A stretch of DNA of 64,000 nt from positions 3,013 through 67,012 of the forward strand of contig NZ_CACTIB010000019.1 in the NCBI RefSeq assembly GCF_902712995.1, written 5' to 3'. This DNA comes from Candidatus Mycoplasma haematohominis. Lineage in GTDB: Bacteria; Bacillota_I; Bacilli_A; Mycoplasmatales; Mycoplasmoidaceae. A program made the position numbers and the translations under genes. This document shows, piece after piece, positions 48,150-59,791 of the stretch. Numbering within the stretch: position 1 is the first letter of the stretch; every line of letters starts with the position of its first letter. The notes under the pieces were generated by a model, which worked only from the letters and a program-made list of their open reading frames with translations, was not told where the DNA came from and searched no databases.

Positions 48150-49271
48150 ATGAAACACAAAAGTTTACTATTTTCAACCTGGTTTAGCACTCTAGGAGCT
48201 CCTACCCTAGTTGCTGGTTCAGTAGGTGGAGGTATCAAACTCTATCTTCGTAATTTTTCTGGAAATTTAGATGGAGTTTCATTACCTTTGATGTCTAATT
48301 TTTCTGAAGTTAATCCAAAGGTTGTTGATGTAATTGCCACTTTTAAAAGTGAAATTGAGAAGAGAAATAAAAAAATTATTGATGAGAATACTGATAGCAA
48401 TAAAGCCAAAGTTGCTTTACTTCACGTATTAAATCCAAATATAAGTACGCCGCATCATGTTCAACAAAATTCATTATTTAATGGAAATAGCGCTTTTACC
48501 CTTAATACACATCAGATAGCTTCTGGTCGTTTAAACAACGAAGATTTTGTTGTAAGTTGATTGGAACAACCTTCAACAAGTATTGTTAATAAATATAAAA
48601 GAGAATGCAAAAAAGCTTTAGATCAACCTTATGACCAGTCTAAAAATGTTGATGAACTAAATAAATTATTGAAATGATGTACTGTTATTGAGACTAATAA
48701 AGATTTATTGGAAAGAAATGATTTCACTTTATTAGATACAGATGTTGATCAGACTAAAGATGATAATGATTGGAAGACAATAATATCTGGAGGATGGTTT
48801 ACAAAAGGGGACAATGTAAATTATTGAGATTATCAGAAGTTTATTATTGGTTCAGATTTAGAAACTTTAGTAGGTAAAGCAGATGCTTATAAAGAGATAA
48901 AGAAACCAGAAGAAGTAACTACGGATCAAATTAAGCTATTCAAAAATAAATGTAAACAAGTATTAGGCGAAGCTCCTGAAGTAAAAAACTTTTATCTTTC
49001 CAATTACTTCTTATCAGGAGCAAAAGAACCTAAGTCAAAACTTTCTGTAGATAGCTTCTACGAAGCTACTTTCTTCTGCACTAAACCTATCAAAGCAGAA
49101 GATTATGTAACTAAAACTTTAAATAGAAATGTACATAAAGACAAAATAAAACAAGGTCTAGTTTGTTCTATACAAGAGGATACATATGATTTCTACACTT
49201 ATCAACCTGCTAAAGGTAAAGGTTTCTGGTGTGGTGTGAAAGTTTTATATGGAACAAGTAAATATAAATAA
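48150..49271 (+). CDS. Array-family anchored protein 12, second subfamily (373 aa)
   Basis: Same MKHKSLLFSTWFSTLG start, but its middle (SNFSEVNPKVVDVIATFKSEIE and LLHVLNPNISTP) is closer to the gene at 39743 than to its direct neighbours, which suggests a mosaic made by recombination. The body ends KWCTVIETN, ISGGWFTKGD, FKNKCKQVL, SFYEATFFCTKP and GKGFWCGVKVLYG. It is convergent with the protease gene whose stop is at 49275, with only three bases between the two stop codons. Confidence 0.83.
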
Positions 49272-49274
49272 AGC

Positions 49275-50894
49275 TTAATTAGTTCTTCAATCTCTATCCC
49301 TACTTAAAGCTGTTCTTTCTCCTTGAGATAAGTAGTATTTGGTTACTTGGCTTTTGTAAGAAGATAGTTGGCCTGTTGCTCCTTCTATTAGGTCATATTT
49401 AGGATAGATTATTTTTCCGTCTTTGTATATTCCTTTAGATCTAATAGGTTCTACAAGACTAGTTAAAACATTAGATCTACTGTTTAATCCCAGAACGTTT
49501 CCTTCCTCATCTGTAACTAGAGAACCTGAAGATCCTTTACCTAGACCTGTGTGTTGTAGTGCATAGTAGTAACCTCATGGGTGAAGATATTCTTCATCTC
49601 ATGCTCCTGTGTCTGTATTTATGTAAACATCACTGTGTTCTTTGCCGGAGTCGTAATATCCTACTACTTGTTGACCGGATGCATTTTTTACGTAGTAGTA
49701 TGAGTATCAAGAGTAAGATAGGTGAGATCCTTTTTTCTTTTTAGGAGAGAAGTTTCCATAACTTCTATATTCGTTTGGAGCATTACGAGGATATCCGGCT
49801 ATAAAGTAATTCATTCTTTCTTCTCTTATTTTTTCAGCTGTTTTTCTTGCTGCTATTTCTTCAGCAAAAAAGTTAAGTGATTTATTTCCTTCAGTAACTT
49901 TTTCTCTGTCATATTTGTTGTAGAAGTCTCTTGTTATTAATTGAGCTGTTCTTTCATCTTTGAAGTCAACTTTCAACACTGCAAAGTCTTTGAAGTAATT
50001 TGGTCTTTTGTGTGAATAACCTAAATCGTGTGGATTTAATCCTAAGAAGTTGATTGGCGTATAGAAAAGTTTTGCTTCTTTTGTTTTGAAGTAAAGATAT
50101 TCACTATCCTGACCGTCTTCTGAGTTTCGCATTTCGTATGAGTTTATTGTTTGTTTAGGCTCTGCATCTCATTTTTTTGGATCCATTTGCCATAATCTTT
50201 CTTCATCTGTAATTGCAGATCAATCCATTGTTTTTTCTTTGAAGAATCATAGAAGTGTCTTGTCTTTGGATTCAACATTGTCTAGACAACCTCTTCCTGG
50301 AGCATTAGGTAAAAGTTGTTCGTAAGGGTTTTCTCCAAACTGAACATCTGCAATTACGTGAGAGTTTGTTGCGATGAATCATGTTGTTGGATATGTCTGA
50401 CTGCCTTTAGGAAGTACGTAATCTAAGAATCAGCCTGTTCCTCAACTGCATTTATTTCTTACTTTGATGCTGTAATCTTGTATTACCTTTATTCTCTCAA
50501 TTCCTTTTGATGTGTCTATTTCTTTACTTCCTTCTTTTTCTCAGTCTTTAAAGAAATCAGGTTCATAAGACTCGTCATATAGCTTTAATCCAGTTTTGTA
50601 GCCTTCTTTTTTAGATTCTTCTAGGTCTGCCAATAGAGCTGCATTGCTAGAAGCTAGTTGGGAACTATTAGTTAGATATTTATTGAAAGTTGAGGAATTT
50701 GGTATTGCTGGATCGCTTGTAAGAATTGATGTATTCTTAGGAGAGCCTTTTTCTGGTTTATTTAGTATTTCTGATAGATTTTCTGGAATATCTAGTTCTA
50801 GTATTTCTAGTCTATTTTTATTTTTGTAGAGATAACTTCAAGCTAACCCCCCCCCTAGAATTGGAATTGTTGATAGTAGAATTTTTCTTTTCAT
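49275..50894 (-). CDS. DUF31 (MIP-like) serine protease 1 (539 aa)
   Basis: A chymotrypsin-like protease of the mycoplasma DUF31 group, whose characterised members (MIP) cut immunoglobulin held by a partner protein. An N-terminal anchor (residues 1-25, ILLSTIPILGGGLAWSYLY) is interrupted by a G9 run coding for GGG. WGTGWFLDYV and ATNSHV carry His179, DFAVLKVDF carries Asp303, and GLGKGSSGSLV carries Ser456, so the full triad is present. The last 65 residues end ALSRDRDWRTN. It is third of three tandem copies on the minus strand. The substrate is inference; no antibody-binding partner was recognised here. Confidence 0.82.
50847..50855. repeat. G9 run (C9 on + strand), in frame
   Basis: Nine C encode three glycines right after the anchor of the protease gene at 49275-50894. 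The gene is in frame here. Gain or loss of one base would stop translation within a few codons, so this is a likely slippage switch. Confidence 0.85.
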
Positions 50895-50962
50895 AATTAA
50901 GTAGAGAAAGGATAGTCCATTAAATCATCTTTATTGCTTGGATAACAAAAACACTACCAAAT

Positions 50963-52594
50963 TTAGTTCTCATCACGGTTCCAATTTCTATCTCTACTTA
51001 AAGCTGTTCTTTCTCCTTGAGATAAGTAGTATTTGGTTACCTGGCTTTTGTAAGAAGATAGTTGGCCTGTTGCTCCTTCTATTAGGTCATATCTAGGATA
51101 GATTATTTTGCCATCTTTATATACACCTTTGGATCTAATTGGTTCTATAAAACTAGTTAAAACATCAGATCTACTGTTTAGTCCTAGAACATTTCCTTCT
51201 TCATCTGTAACTAAGGAGCCAGAAGAGCCTTTACCTAGTCCTGTATGACTTAGTGCGTAGTAGTAACCTCACGGATGAAAATGCTCTTCATCTCATATTC
51301 ATGCACCTGAATTTATGTAAATATCACTATGTTCTTTCCCAACATCGTAGTACCCTATTATTTGTTGACCTGATTCATTTTTTGCATGGTAGTATGAATA
51401 TCAAGAGTAGGATAGATAAGTTCCTTTTTTCTTGTCAGGAGAGAAATTTCCATAACTTCTATATTCATTTGGAGCATTTCGAGGATATCCAGCTATGAAG
51501 TAGTTCATTCTTTCTTTTTTTATTTCTTCAGCTGTTTTTCTTGCGGCTATTTCCTCAGCGAAAAAGTCAAGTGATTTATTTCCTTTAGTAACTTTTTCTT
51601 TGTCATATTTGTTGTAGAAGTCTCTAGTTATAAGTTGAGCTGTTCTTTCATCTTTAAAGTCAATTTTTAATACCGCGAAGTCTTTGAAATAGTTTTGTTT
51701 TTTGTGTGAATAACCTAAATCATGTGGATTTAAGCCCAAGAAATTAGTTGGCACATAGAAAAGTTTTGCTTCTTTTGTTTTGAAGTAAAGATATTCGCTA
51801 TCCTGACCGTCTTCTGAGTTTCTCATTTCATATGAATTTATTTTTTGTCTAGGTTCGTTGCCTCATTTTTCTGGATCCATTTGTTGTAGTCTTCTATCTC
51901 CATCTGGAATTTCAGTCCAATCTGTGTTTTTTTCTTTGAAAAGTCATAGAAGTGTCTTGTCTTTTGATTCGCCATTATCTAAACAACCTTTTCCTGGAGC
52001 GTTAGGTAAAAGTTGTTCGTAGGGGTTGTCTCCAAATTGAATATTTGAGACTACATGAGAATTGGTTGCTATAAATCATGTTGTTGGATATGATTTCCCA
52101 TTTTTAGGTAGGACGTAATCTAGGAATCAACCTGTTCCTCATGTGCATTTACTTCTTACTTTGATGCTGTAATCCTGTATTACCTTTATTCTTTCTTTTC
52201 CTATTGATGTGTCTATTTCTTTACTTCCTTCTTTTTCTCAATCTTTAAATAAATCAGGATCATATGGTTCGTCATATAGCTTTAGTCCGGTTTTATAGCC
52301 TTCTTTTTTAGATTCTTCTAGGTCTGCCAATAGAGCTGCATTACTAGAAGCCAATTGGGAGTTATCAGTTAGATATTTATTGAAAGTTGAGGAATTTGGT
52401 ATTGCTGGATTGCTTGCAATCATTGGAATATTTCTAGGCGTATCTTTTCTTTGCTCGCTTAGTATTTCAAATAAATCTTTTGGAATATTAAGTTCTGGTA
52501 TTTCTTTATGTTTATCTCTGTTTTGATAGAAATAGCTGAAAATTAACCCCCCCCCTAGAATTGGGATCGTTGATAGGAGAATTTTCTTTTTCAT
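50963..52594 (-). CDS. DUF31 (MIP-like) serine protease 2 (543 aa)
   Basis: Closely related to the copy at 49275. Anchor ILLSTIPILGGGLIFSYFY with G9 run, WGTGWFLDYV, ATNSHVVSN (His), DFAVLKIDF (Asp), GLGKGSSGSLV (Ser). The end ALSRDRNWNRDEN differs slightly. The 68-base spacer to the next copy is repeated almost exactly at 63698-63764, between the corresponding genes there. Inferred to act outside the cell, tethered by its N-terminus. Confidence 0.82.
52547..52555. repeat. G9 run (C9 on + strand), in frame
   Basis: Same position and length as the run at 50847, in the protease gene at 50963-52594. In frame here. Confidence 0.85.
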
Positions 52595-52661
52595 AGTTTG
52601 TTTGACTCTTAGTCAGAGAGTAATTTATTAAATAGTTTCTACATAACTAAACATTGACAAA

Positions 52662-54275
52662 TTAATTTGTGTCAGTGTTTCAATTTCTATCTCTACTTAG
52701 AGCAGTAGATTCTCCTTGAGACAAGTAGTATTCGATCACTTGGCTTTTGTAAGAAGATAGTTGGCCAGGTGTTCCTTCTATCAAGTCGTATCTAGGATAG
52801 ATTATTTTGCCATCTTTATATACACCTTTGGATCTAATTGGTTCTACAAGGGTTCTTTCTTTACTTTTTCTAGAGCTTAGACCCATTACGTTTCCATCTT
52901 CATCTGTAACAAGAGCGCCAGAAACACCTTTACCTAATCTTGTGTTTTCTAATGTGTAATAGTAGCCTCATAAATTATGTGGAACATTATTTCATTTAGT
53001 GTCATAGTCGTTGCTTTCATCTTGCCATTTTCCTACGTTTGAATGACCCATTATTGGTTGATTATGTTCGTTTCTCATATCGTATAGCCCCCAATCCGCG
53101 TTCGATAACTTATTTGCTCTCTTATTTCTTACTGAGAAGTTGCCGTAACTTCTGTATTCATTAGGTGAATCATCTGGATATCCTGCAACGAAATAGTTCA
53201 TTTTTTCTTCGTGCATTTGAGTGCTTGTTTTTCTTGCCATCAATTCTTCTGCAAATAAGTTAAGAGCTTTATCACTTTGACTTCCTTTTACTTTGTCATA
53301 TTTGTTGTAGAAGTCTCTAGTTATAAGTTGAGCTGTTCTTTCGTCTTTGAAATCTATTGCTAGAACTGCAAAGTCTTTGAAGTAATTTTTTTCTCCGGAT
53401 TGATATCCTAGAGATTCTGCATTTACTCCTAGATAGTTGATTGGAACATAGAATAGTTGAACATCTTTTTCTTTGAAGTACAGGTACTCACTATCTTGAT
53501 GTTTTGATGCATCAAGCATTAAAGAAGAATCTATTCTCTGTTTACTTTCTTTAGTTCATATTTCAGGATCTAGTTCTTCTATTTCTCTACTTTCATCGCT
53601 TATTGATGTTCAATCTCTATTTTTTTCTTTGAATAATCATAGGAGTGTTTTTTCTTTTGATTCTCCGTCATTTAAACAACCTTCACCTTTAGGTTGGGGA
53701 AGTGGTTGACCATATGGACTGGTCTTAAATTGCATATACGATACTACATGGGCGTTGGTTACTACGAATCATTTTGTTGGGTATGATTGACCTTCTTTAG
53801 GCAGAACATAGTCTAGAAATCATCCTGTTCCGGTTCTTAGACCTGTTTTGCATGAGGTTCTAAGTTTTACGGTGTAATCCTGTATTACCTTTATTCTTTC
53901 TTTTCCTTTTTGTGTATCTATTTCTCTGTATTCGCTATCTCAGTTCTTGAATAGATCATCATCGTATTTTTCGTTGTATCCTGGTATTTCTGTTTTGTAG
54001 TCTGGTTGCTTAGATTTCTCTAGTTCCTCTAATACTTCTTTATTAGAAGAGGCTTCAGGAATACCGTGAACATAAAAATTTGTTTTTGGAATTTTTCATA
54101 TTTCTTGCGGTGGAAAAATATCTGGAGTTTCTGATAGTTCTGAGGAAGCGAACCTGAATGGTATTTTCGCCTTTTCTGGAATATCAGGATTATTTTGAGT
54201 TTGACTAGACAAACCAACTGCTATTCCGCCCCCTAATATAATCGGCGCCGTAGCAATAAGATGCTTTTTCTTCAT
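52662..54275 (-). CDS. DUF31 (MIP-like) serine protease 3, diverged (537 aa)
   Basis: First of the three tandem proteases. Anchor HLIATAPIILGGGIAVGL; the homologous glycine stretch here is coded by a mixed sequence with only five G in a row, so no slippage is expected. Triad motifs TGTGWFLDYV, VTNAHVVSYM (His), DFAVLAIDF (Asp) and RLGKGVSGALV (Ser) are complete. About 30 residues differ in the N-terminal linker. Its promoter should lie in the 359-base divergent region upstream. This diverged copy may be the oldest. Confidence 0.82.
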
Positions 54276-54634
54276 AGTGTTTGTATATCTATATAAATTG
54301 CTTATTTATATGAACTTTCTAGTTTTTACCTTGTTTCTTTTCTTATGGGATAGAGATATTTGGATATTCGACTTATGTCGGAAGATAATTATTTATTACG
54401 GTTAGTTTTTATATTTATAGGATCTGATTATTCATTATCAATTCAATAAATATGTTTTTATTGTTGATTTATGTGTGATATTTGTTTTGATTTTGATGAT
54501 GAAGACAAAAGGAGGCGTTATAGATATATGCGGAGTTGTTAAGGAAGAGTATTTTTTATAAATTTATTTAATTTCTATTTTTTTAGAAAGGCGAGCCTGT
54601 CTATAATTGCCAACTCATTTTTAATAAATGCATT
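54276..54634. other. Divergent intergenic region between protease run and array-family gene
   Basis: A 359-base AT-rich region between two diverging genes. It must hold promoters for both directions, but I cannot pick convincing boxes. No gene, remnant or RNA structure is supported; an aaaggaggcg stretch near 54510 has no open frame after it. Confidence 0.5.
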
Positions 54635-55720
54635 ATGTTGTCAAATAAATTTATGAAGTTATTGGCTTCTTCTGTAATAGTTACTGGTTCAGGAGGAATA
54701 GGAGCCAAGTTTTATTTAAAGCAAGGAAAACCTTTGGCAATAAATACAGAATCTATTGATCAAAGCAAGACATTAGCTTCTGAAGTAACAGCAGAAGAAG
54801 TTCCTAAGGTAACTTATGGTTCTTCTTTAACTGAAAGCAAGTTCACATTAGTAGATAACGACACCACTAAGGATGTTCTGTTGAATATTCTTATGGAAAG
54901 ACTTGATCCAAGTAAGGATCAAGAATTAGATTTACTTGATAACAGATTATTTAAAGGTAGTAAGCCTGTTAAATATCCTGTTCAGGTATTTACTAGAACA
55001 GACGGAAAGACATTAACTACTCTTAAAAAACCAGATGAGAAATATACAGAGAGTCATAAACAAGCCTGTATAGAAGCTTTAAAACAACCTTATGATTCAA
55101 CAAATAATGACAGCAAAGCTCAGTTAGCAAGACTAAGAGAATGGTGTACTATACCAACTATTAAAGATGTTCTGTCTAGACATAAATTTACTCTTTTAAG
55201 AACAGATAACAATACTAATGATGCAGATTGGAAAGAAATAATTAAAGGGGGTTGATTTTCAGAAAGTGGAGGAGTTAAGTATTGAGAGAAGCAGACATTT
55301 ATAGAAGGTGATGGTCTGGAAAAGATAATAGGATCTGATAAGAAAGGATACTTAAGTTCAAATGAGATAACTGATGAGCAAATAAAGGTACTTAAAGATA
55401 GATGCGAAGCAGTATTAAAGCAACCATTTAAGAGAGATAATTTCTATTTAACTAAAGACTTTATAGATGGTTTAAGTGACAGTAATAAACCTAAAGTAGA
55501 TGAGTTCCAAGAAGCAGCTTTATTTTGCTCTAAACCAGTAGATGTTGAACACTATGTAACTAATGCTTTAGGTGGTTCTGTAATTAATCCAACTAAAGAA
55601 AATGATTACTGTTCTCTTACTGTTGGGGATGTTAAAGCTTGAAAGACTAATACTCCTATGGAAGGTAAATCATTTTGATGTGGAGTAAGAATTTCTTATG
55701 GCCCTAAGAAGACTAAATAA
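54635..55720 (+). CDS. Array-family anchored protein 13, isolated member (361 aa)
   Basis: ATG start, anchor FMKLLASSVIVTGSGGIGAKFYL, then a Glu/Val-rich linker. The body joins features of both subfamilies: MERLDPSKD (about 88), REWCTIPTIKDVLSRHKF (about 168), IKGGWFSESG (about 205), KRDNFYLTKDFIDGL (about 270), FQEAALFCSKP (about 292) and GKSFWCGVRISYG. FCTIPTI in the gene at 32715 is the closest match, so both may be the basal type. It is separated from the main array by the protease run and lacks the ATGGCCGC leader. Confidence 0.82.
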
Positions 55721-55790
55721 ATTATCTCTCCCCTATTAACTGGATCTACTGTTTTAAGAGCAAAGCAAATAGAGAAATAATAAGTTTTTG

Positions 55791-55841
55791 AGAGGTAAAT
55801 CTTGTTGATGTGCTGTTAGGAAGTTGTTGTATGAAAAATAA
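55791..55841 (+). pseudogene. C-terminal scrap of an array-family gene
   Basis: Seventeen codons read RGKSCWCAVRKLLYEK then stop, matching the family ending GKTFWCAVRLLYE. No frame leads into it. It is the last trace of a deleted array gene just downstream of the isolated member at 54635. Confidence 0.7.
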
Positions 55842-55930
55842 AAGTATGATATTGGTAAGTTAGATAAATAGGTTTAGATTTAAGGAAAATTTAAAGTTGA
55901 AGCATTAGATCTCTATTTTTATATTTAGGA

Positions 55931-57046
55931 ATGGATTTTGAACTGATTAGTTTTGGAGTAACTGATTGAGCGTCTAAGTTTGGACATATATTTTCTTCTT
56001 GACCTAATATAAGGAGTGAGCTTAGTAAGGAATCTAATTACTTTGGAGATGGAGAGTTTATATCTAAACACGGAGAAATAAATGGAGCATCAGTAGGTAC
56101 TTTTGTTGATGCTTTAGCTAGATATAAGTACAAGATAAATAGGAAGCAGGGAAGTTATTTATCTAAAGAAGAATTAAGAAAAGTTGAGAGAGTAAATAAT
56201 TTACCTGATTATCAGAGGGAAGTTATAGAGGTACTATCTGACAGAGTATTAAGTTTTTGGGATTCTTTTAAGAAGATAGAGATTAATCCTAGAGTTAAGT
56301 TAGATAATCAAATATCAGTAAAAGGTGTATGTGACTTTATAGGAGATGAAATAGTCTGGGATATTAAGTGTTATGAGGAGTTGTTTCCTACTAAGCCTGT
56401 TGTTATACAGTTGTTGCTCTATTATTGCATACTTAAGAGTACAACTTATCCGAATATAAAAGGAGTAGGGATATATAACCCGCAATATGATAAGTGGGTT
56501 AGATATGTTATTACTGAGGAAGATAAATCCATATTAGATGATCTGAATATTTGTTTAGGGATAACTAAGTTTTCTGAGAAGGAGATAGATTGAAGTAGAG
56601 TTAGGAGCATAACTGCTAAGAATAAGGAAGATGCTCTTTGTGAGATGAGTCCTATTATGGATTTATGGAATAAGGAAAGAATTTATACCTTTAAGGAATA
56701 TAGAAAATTTGACATTCTTATAAGAATTTTCTGCAATAAGTTGGATAAGTTGATTTATCCAGTTAAAGAGCATAAGGATTTAGTGTTTGCTCATAAAAAT
56801 ACTAGATTGCGTTATTTGAAGTTTGTGAATGATTATTGTTCTCAAGTTGTTCTTTTAGCTAGATATGAGCATGACAGAATAAATAAATATGAGGATGAGT
56901 TGAGCGAGATAATTAAGTTTGTTGATGAGCATAAGTTATCTATGAAAAGGCTTCAGCCAGATTCTTTCTTTTATACCTTTAGGTGTATAGGATATTGATT
57001 CAGAGTTAAGAAGAAGAAAATTTTGAATTGATTAGGATTTAAGTAA
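55931..57046 (+). CDS. RecB/Cas4-like PD-(D/E)XK nuclease (371 aa)
   Basis: ATG with a TTAGGA stretch just upstream. Residues 130-165 carry the signature of the PD-(D/E)XK superfamily in the RecB/Cas4 style: GVCDFIGD with the metal-binding Asp, then WDIKC with Asp and Lys, then PVVIQLLLYYCIL with the Gln-x3-Tyr-like motif IV. An upstream SVGTFVDALARY (about 57) could supply the N-terminal helix acid or His-equivalent. The last 150 residues are helical and charged with no known domain. It has no anchor, so it is cytosolic. DNA end-processing or defence against foreign DNA is inferred. It stands alone, without a helicase domain, though two UvrD genes lie elsewhere in the window. Confidence 0.65.
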
Positions 57047-57138
57047 TTTTTTAGTTTCCTATTGCTTTCTTTGTGTATATAATGCAGTTTTCCAAGTATT
57101 GTATAGGTTTTTCCTATAAGTTTGAATAGATAGTAGTT

Positions 57139-57651
57139 ATGACACCACAAGCAGCAGTAGGAACTGGGTTGGGGGGTTTAGCCGCTGCAGGAGCTGGAGG
57201 AACAGGTATTGCTTATATGGCTGGAGCTTTTGAGACAACCTCTACTTATTTGACTCAAGCCAAAGAAGATGTTGATATTAAAGGGAAGAAGGAGTATATA
57301 GGAGGCAATAAGGCTGAGATTACTAAATTGCTTACAGAAAATACAAAAAATGAAGCTTATCAGACAGCATTAGATGAGGTTTGAGATGATATGAGTGATG
57401 TTGAGTTGAAGAAGAAAGAAAGCGGTTTGAATAAGCCCGTAAAAGGAGATATAAAAACTGAAGGAAAATCAGAAGACGTTGCTGTTTATATAAATGATGT
57501 GTTCATACATCTAAAAAAACATTGGAGAAACCTCCTACAGAAGCAGAAGCTAATAAAAAAGAATGAGATGCTTTTAAAAAGGCTTGTTTTCATACCCAAC
57601 AACCTACTCCATCCTCTGGAACTCAATAATTTATGTCAACTCAAGCAATAG
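57139..57651 (+). CDS. Gly/Ala anchored short protein 1, frameshifted C-terminus (170 aa)
   Basis: Member of a five-gene family with a Gly/Ala-rich hydrophobic N-terminus (residues 7-30) and a KEYIGG block (about 52). A G6 run at 57171-57176 sits in the anchor and is in frame. Near 57495 the family sequence NAWCEHISKKTLEKPP is disrupted: four bases appear to be missing, and the frame continues with an unrelated Lys/Leu-rich end that overlaps the next gene. In the other frame the family C-terminus (SKKTLEKPPTEAE, WDAFKKACF) is intact up to a stop at 57628. So the gene is damaged but still open. Confidence 0.65.
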
Positions 57652-58109
57652 GAGCAGCAGCAGCTGGAACAGCAGTAATAGGCGGAGGAGGAACATTAGC
57701 AGCTTATGCTGCAGGAGCTTTTGAGAGAGAGGCTACTTATGATAGCTTTCAGGCCTATTTCAATGCTAAGTTAAGTAAAACTCATAAATATATAGGTAAC
57801 GATTCAGATTTAAAAGGCAAAATAAAGGCTAATTTAGAAGGAAGTAATAAGGATAATTACAAGAAAGAATTAGAAAAGATTATCCAGCAAGAAGGAGGGA
57901 CAGATGTTCAAGAAGCGAGTGTAGATGGCGCAGAAAGCAACGATTCTAATTTAACGAAAATATCTAAAAAAACAAAATTATGATGCGAGAAAACCAAAGA
58001 TGTTAAGTTGACATCTAATGATAAAAAATGGAATGAAGGAAATGTTAAATCTCATGAAAATTGAACACCGTTTCAAACTGTTTGTTTAGAGCAGAAGAAG
58101 CCAACTTAA
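57633..58109 (+). CDS. Gly/Ala anchored short protein 2 (158 aa)
   Basis: MSTQAIGAAAAGTAVIGGGG start; residues 5-30 form the Gly/Ala-rich anchor ending AAYAAGAFE. The middle keeps the HKYIGND block, and the C-terminal half has LWCEKTKD (Trp by TGA) and FQTVCLEQKKP, two conserved cysteines. Small exported protein tethered by its N-terminus, function unknown. It is spaced tightly with its neighbours (seven bases to the next gene), so a shared transcript is likely. Confidence 0.75.
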
Positions 58110-58116
58110 AAAGGAT

Positions 58117-58608
58117 ATGGCATCACCAGCAGCAATAGGAGCAGGAATTACGGGAGGCGCAGTAGCTGTAGCTGGGACTAGCTATGCCGCTTATACACAA
58201 TTGAGACCTTATGATGATTTTTTAGATTATGCAAATAGGAATTGGTATGAATATATAGGAGGGGATACTGAGAAGATTAGTAGCAAGATAGTTGGAACTG
58301 CTGGTCAGGCAAGCAATCCATATAAGGATGCTTTAAAGAGAATTAGGGGTTCTTGAAAAGTAGGAACTGGAGGCACTGCAATTCAGGACACAGATATAGA
58401 TGTTGCAGGGAAAGATGGAGATAGTACATCACCAAAGAAAATAGATTTAATTAAGGAAGCGGTAAAAGGTTGATGCGAAGAAACTAAGAAAAACACACCA
58501 ACTAAAAAAGATGAAAAAATAGATTGATCAGATGAGTCTATGAAAAAAGATGAGAATTGGAAGAACTTTGCAGATGTTTGTTTGGAACCCCCAAAAAAGG
58601 TTAGTTAG
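58117..58608 (+). CDS. Gly/Ala anchored short protein 3 (163 aa)
   Basis: MASPAAIGAGITGGAVAVAG start and anchor, then YEYIGGDTEKI (about 46), a Gly/Thr/Asp linker, GWCEETKK (about 118) and NFADVCLEPPKK near the end. It conserves the family's two C-terminal cysteines. An AAAAAGGAT stretch lies just upstream of the ATG. Function unknown. Confidence 0.75.
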
Positions 58609-58611
58609 GTT

Positions 58612-59085
58612 ATGTCAACTCAAGCAGTAGGAGCTGCAGCTGCCGGAACAGTAGTAATAGGCGGAGGAGGAACATTAGCTGCTTATGCAGCTGGTGCTTT
58701 TGATAAAGATAATTATTTAACTCAAGCCAAGAAAGATTCAGATATTAAGAACAAGAAGGAATATATAGGGAAAAATAAAGATGAGATTTCTAAATTACTT
58801 TCAAGCGGCACAACTGACACCACTTATCAGACAGCATTAGATGGAGCTTGAGATAATATGGACAGTAGCGGATTACCTTCCATAACAAAACCTGAAAAGA
58901 CAAGTGTAAAGGATAATACTAAAGCATCGGAGGTTGCCAACTATACGAATGCATGATGTGAACATATATCTAAGAAAACATTAGAAAAACCTCCTATAGA
59001 TGCAGACGCTGATAAAAATACGTGAGATGCCTTTAAAGCAGCTTGTTTCAACACTAAAAAATTCACTCCGGTTGCTGGAGGTTAG
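58612..59085 (+). CDS. Gly/Ala anchored short protein 4 (157 aa)
   Basis: MSTQAVGAAAAGTVVIGGGG start, very close to protein 2 in the anchor but to protein 1 in the body (YLTQAKKDSDIK, KKEYIGKNKDEISKLL, TTYQTALDGAWDNM). It carries the intact C-terminus AWCEHISKKTLEKPP and WDAFKAACFNTKK that protein 1 has lost. This mosaic pattern suggests recombination among the tandem copies. Starts three bases after the previous stop. Confidence 0.78.
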
Positions 59086-59290
59086 TAATTCGAGTTATTT
59101 TTTATTATTTTGTTTCTGTTAGATTGATTTAATCATTCAGTTTTTTGCTTTGTATTTTCTATAGTTGGTTTTGCAACAGTACAAAATTAAGGAATTATCT
59201 GTTCTCAGACGTAATTTTTTATCTGAAATAGTTCTTTTTTAGTAAATGTGTTTTAAGTATCAGTAAACTTCGGGAATATATAAATTAAAC

Positions 59291-59779
59291 ATGACTCCTC
59301 AGACAGCAGCAGCTGTTGCAGCAGGCACAGTAGCCGTAGGCGGAAGTGGAGTAGGCGCAGCTTATTTTGCTGGTGCTTTTCCTAGTTCTATGGAAAATAA
59401 AACTGAGCAAGTAGAAACTTATAAGTCTCAGGCAGAAAAGCAATTGACAGGCAAAGAATATATAGGCGGGACTAAAGGTGGAATTAAGAAGTTTTTAGAA
59501 GGAAGCACTAAAGATACTACTTATCAAGGAAAACTTGAAGAAGTTTGAGAGAAAATGAATAATACCGGTTTAGGAACTACAGCAAGCCCAGTTACAAGGC
59601 CAGACAAGGGTGATGTTAAAACTGCCGGAAAAGAAGATGGAGTGGCGGATTATGCAAGCAAATGATGTGAATATACTTCTAAACTTCCATTACGGACTGT
59701 TCCTAGCGGAACCGAAGCAAATAAGGATACTTGAGACGCCTTTAAAGATGCTTGCTTTAATACAAAAACATCTAATTAG
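59291..59779 (+). CDS. Gly/Ala anchored short protein 5 (162 aa)
   Basis: MTPQTAAAVAAGTVAVGGSG start and anchor, then KEYIGGTKGGIKKFLEG (about 56), TTYQGKLEEVWEKM (about 76), SKWCEYTSK (about 122) and WDAFKDACFNTK at the end. It is set apart from the other four by a 205-base spacer with an AT-rich TATATAAAT stretch just before the ATG, so it probably has its own promoter. Function unknown. Confidence 0.77.
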
Positions 59780-59791
59780 TAATCAGACTCG

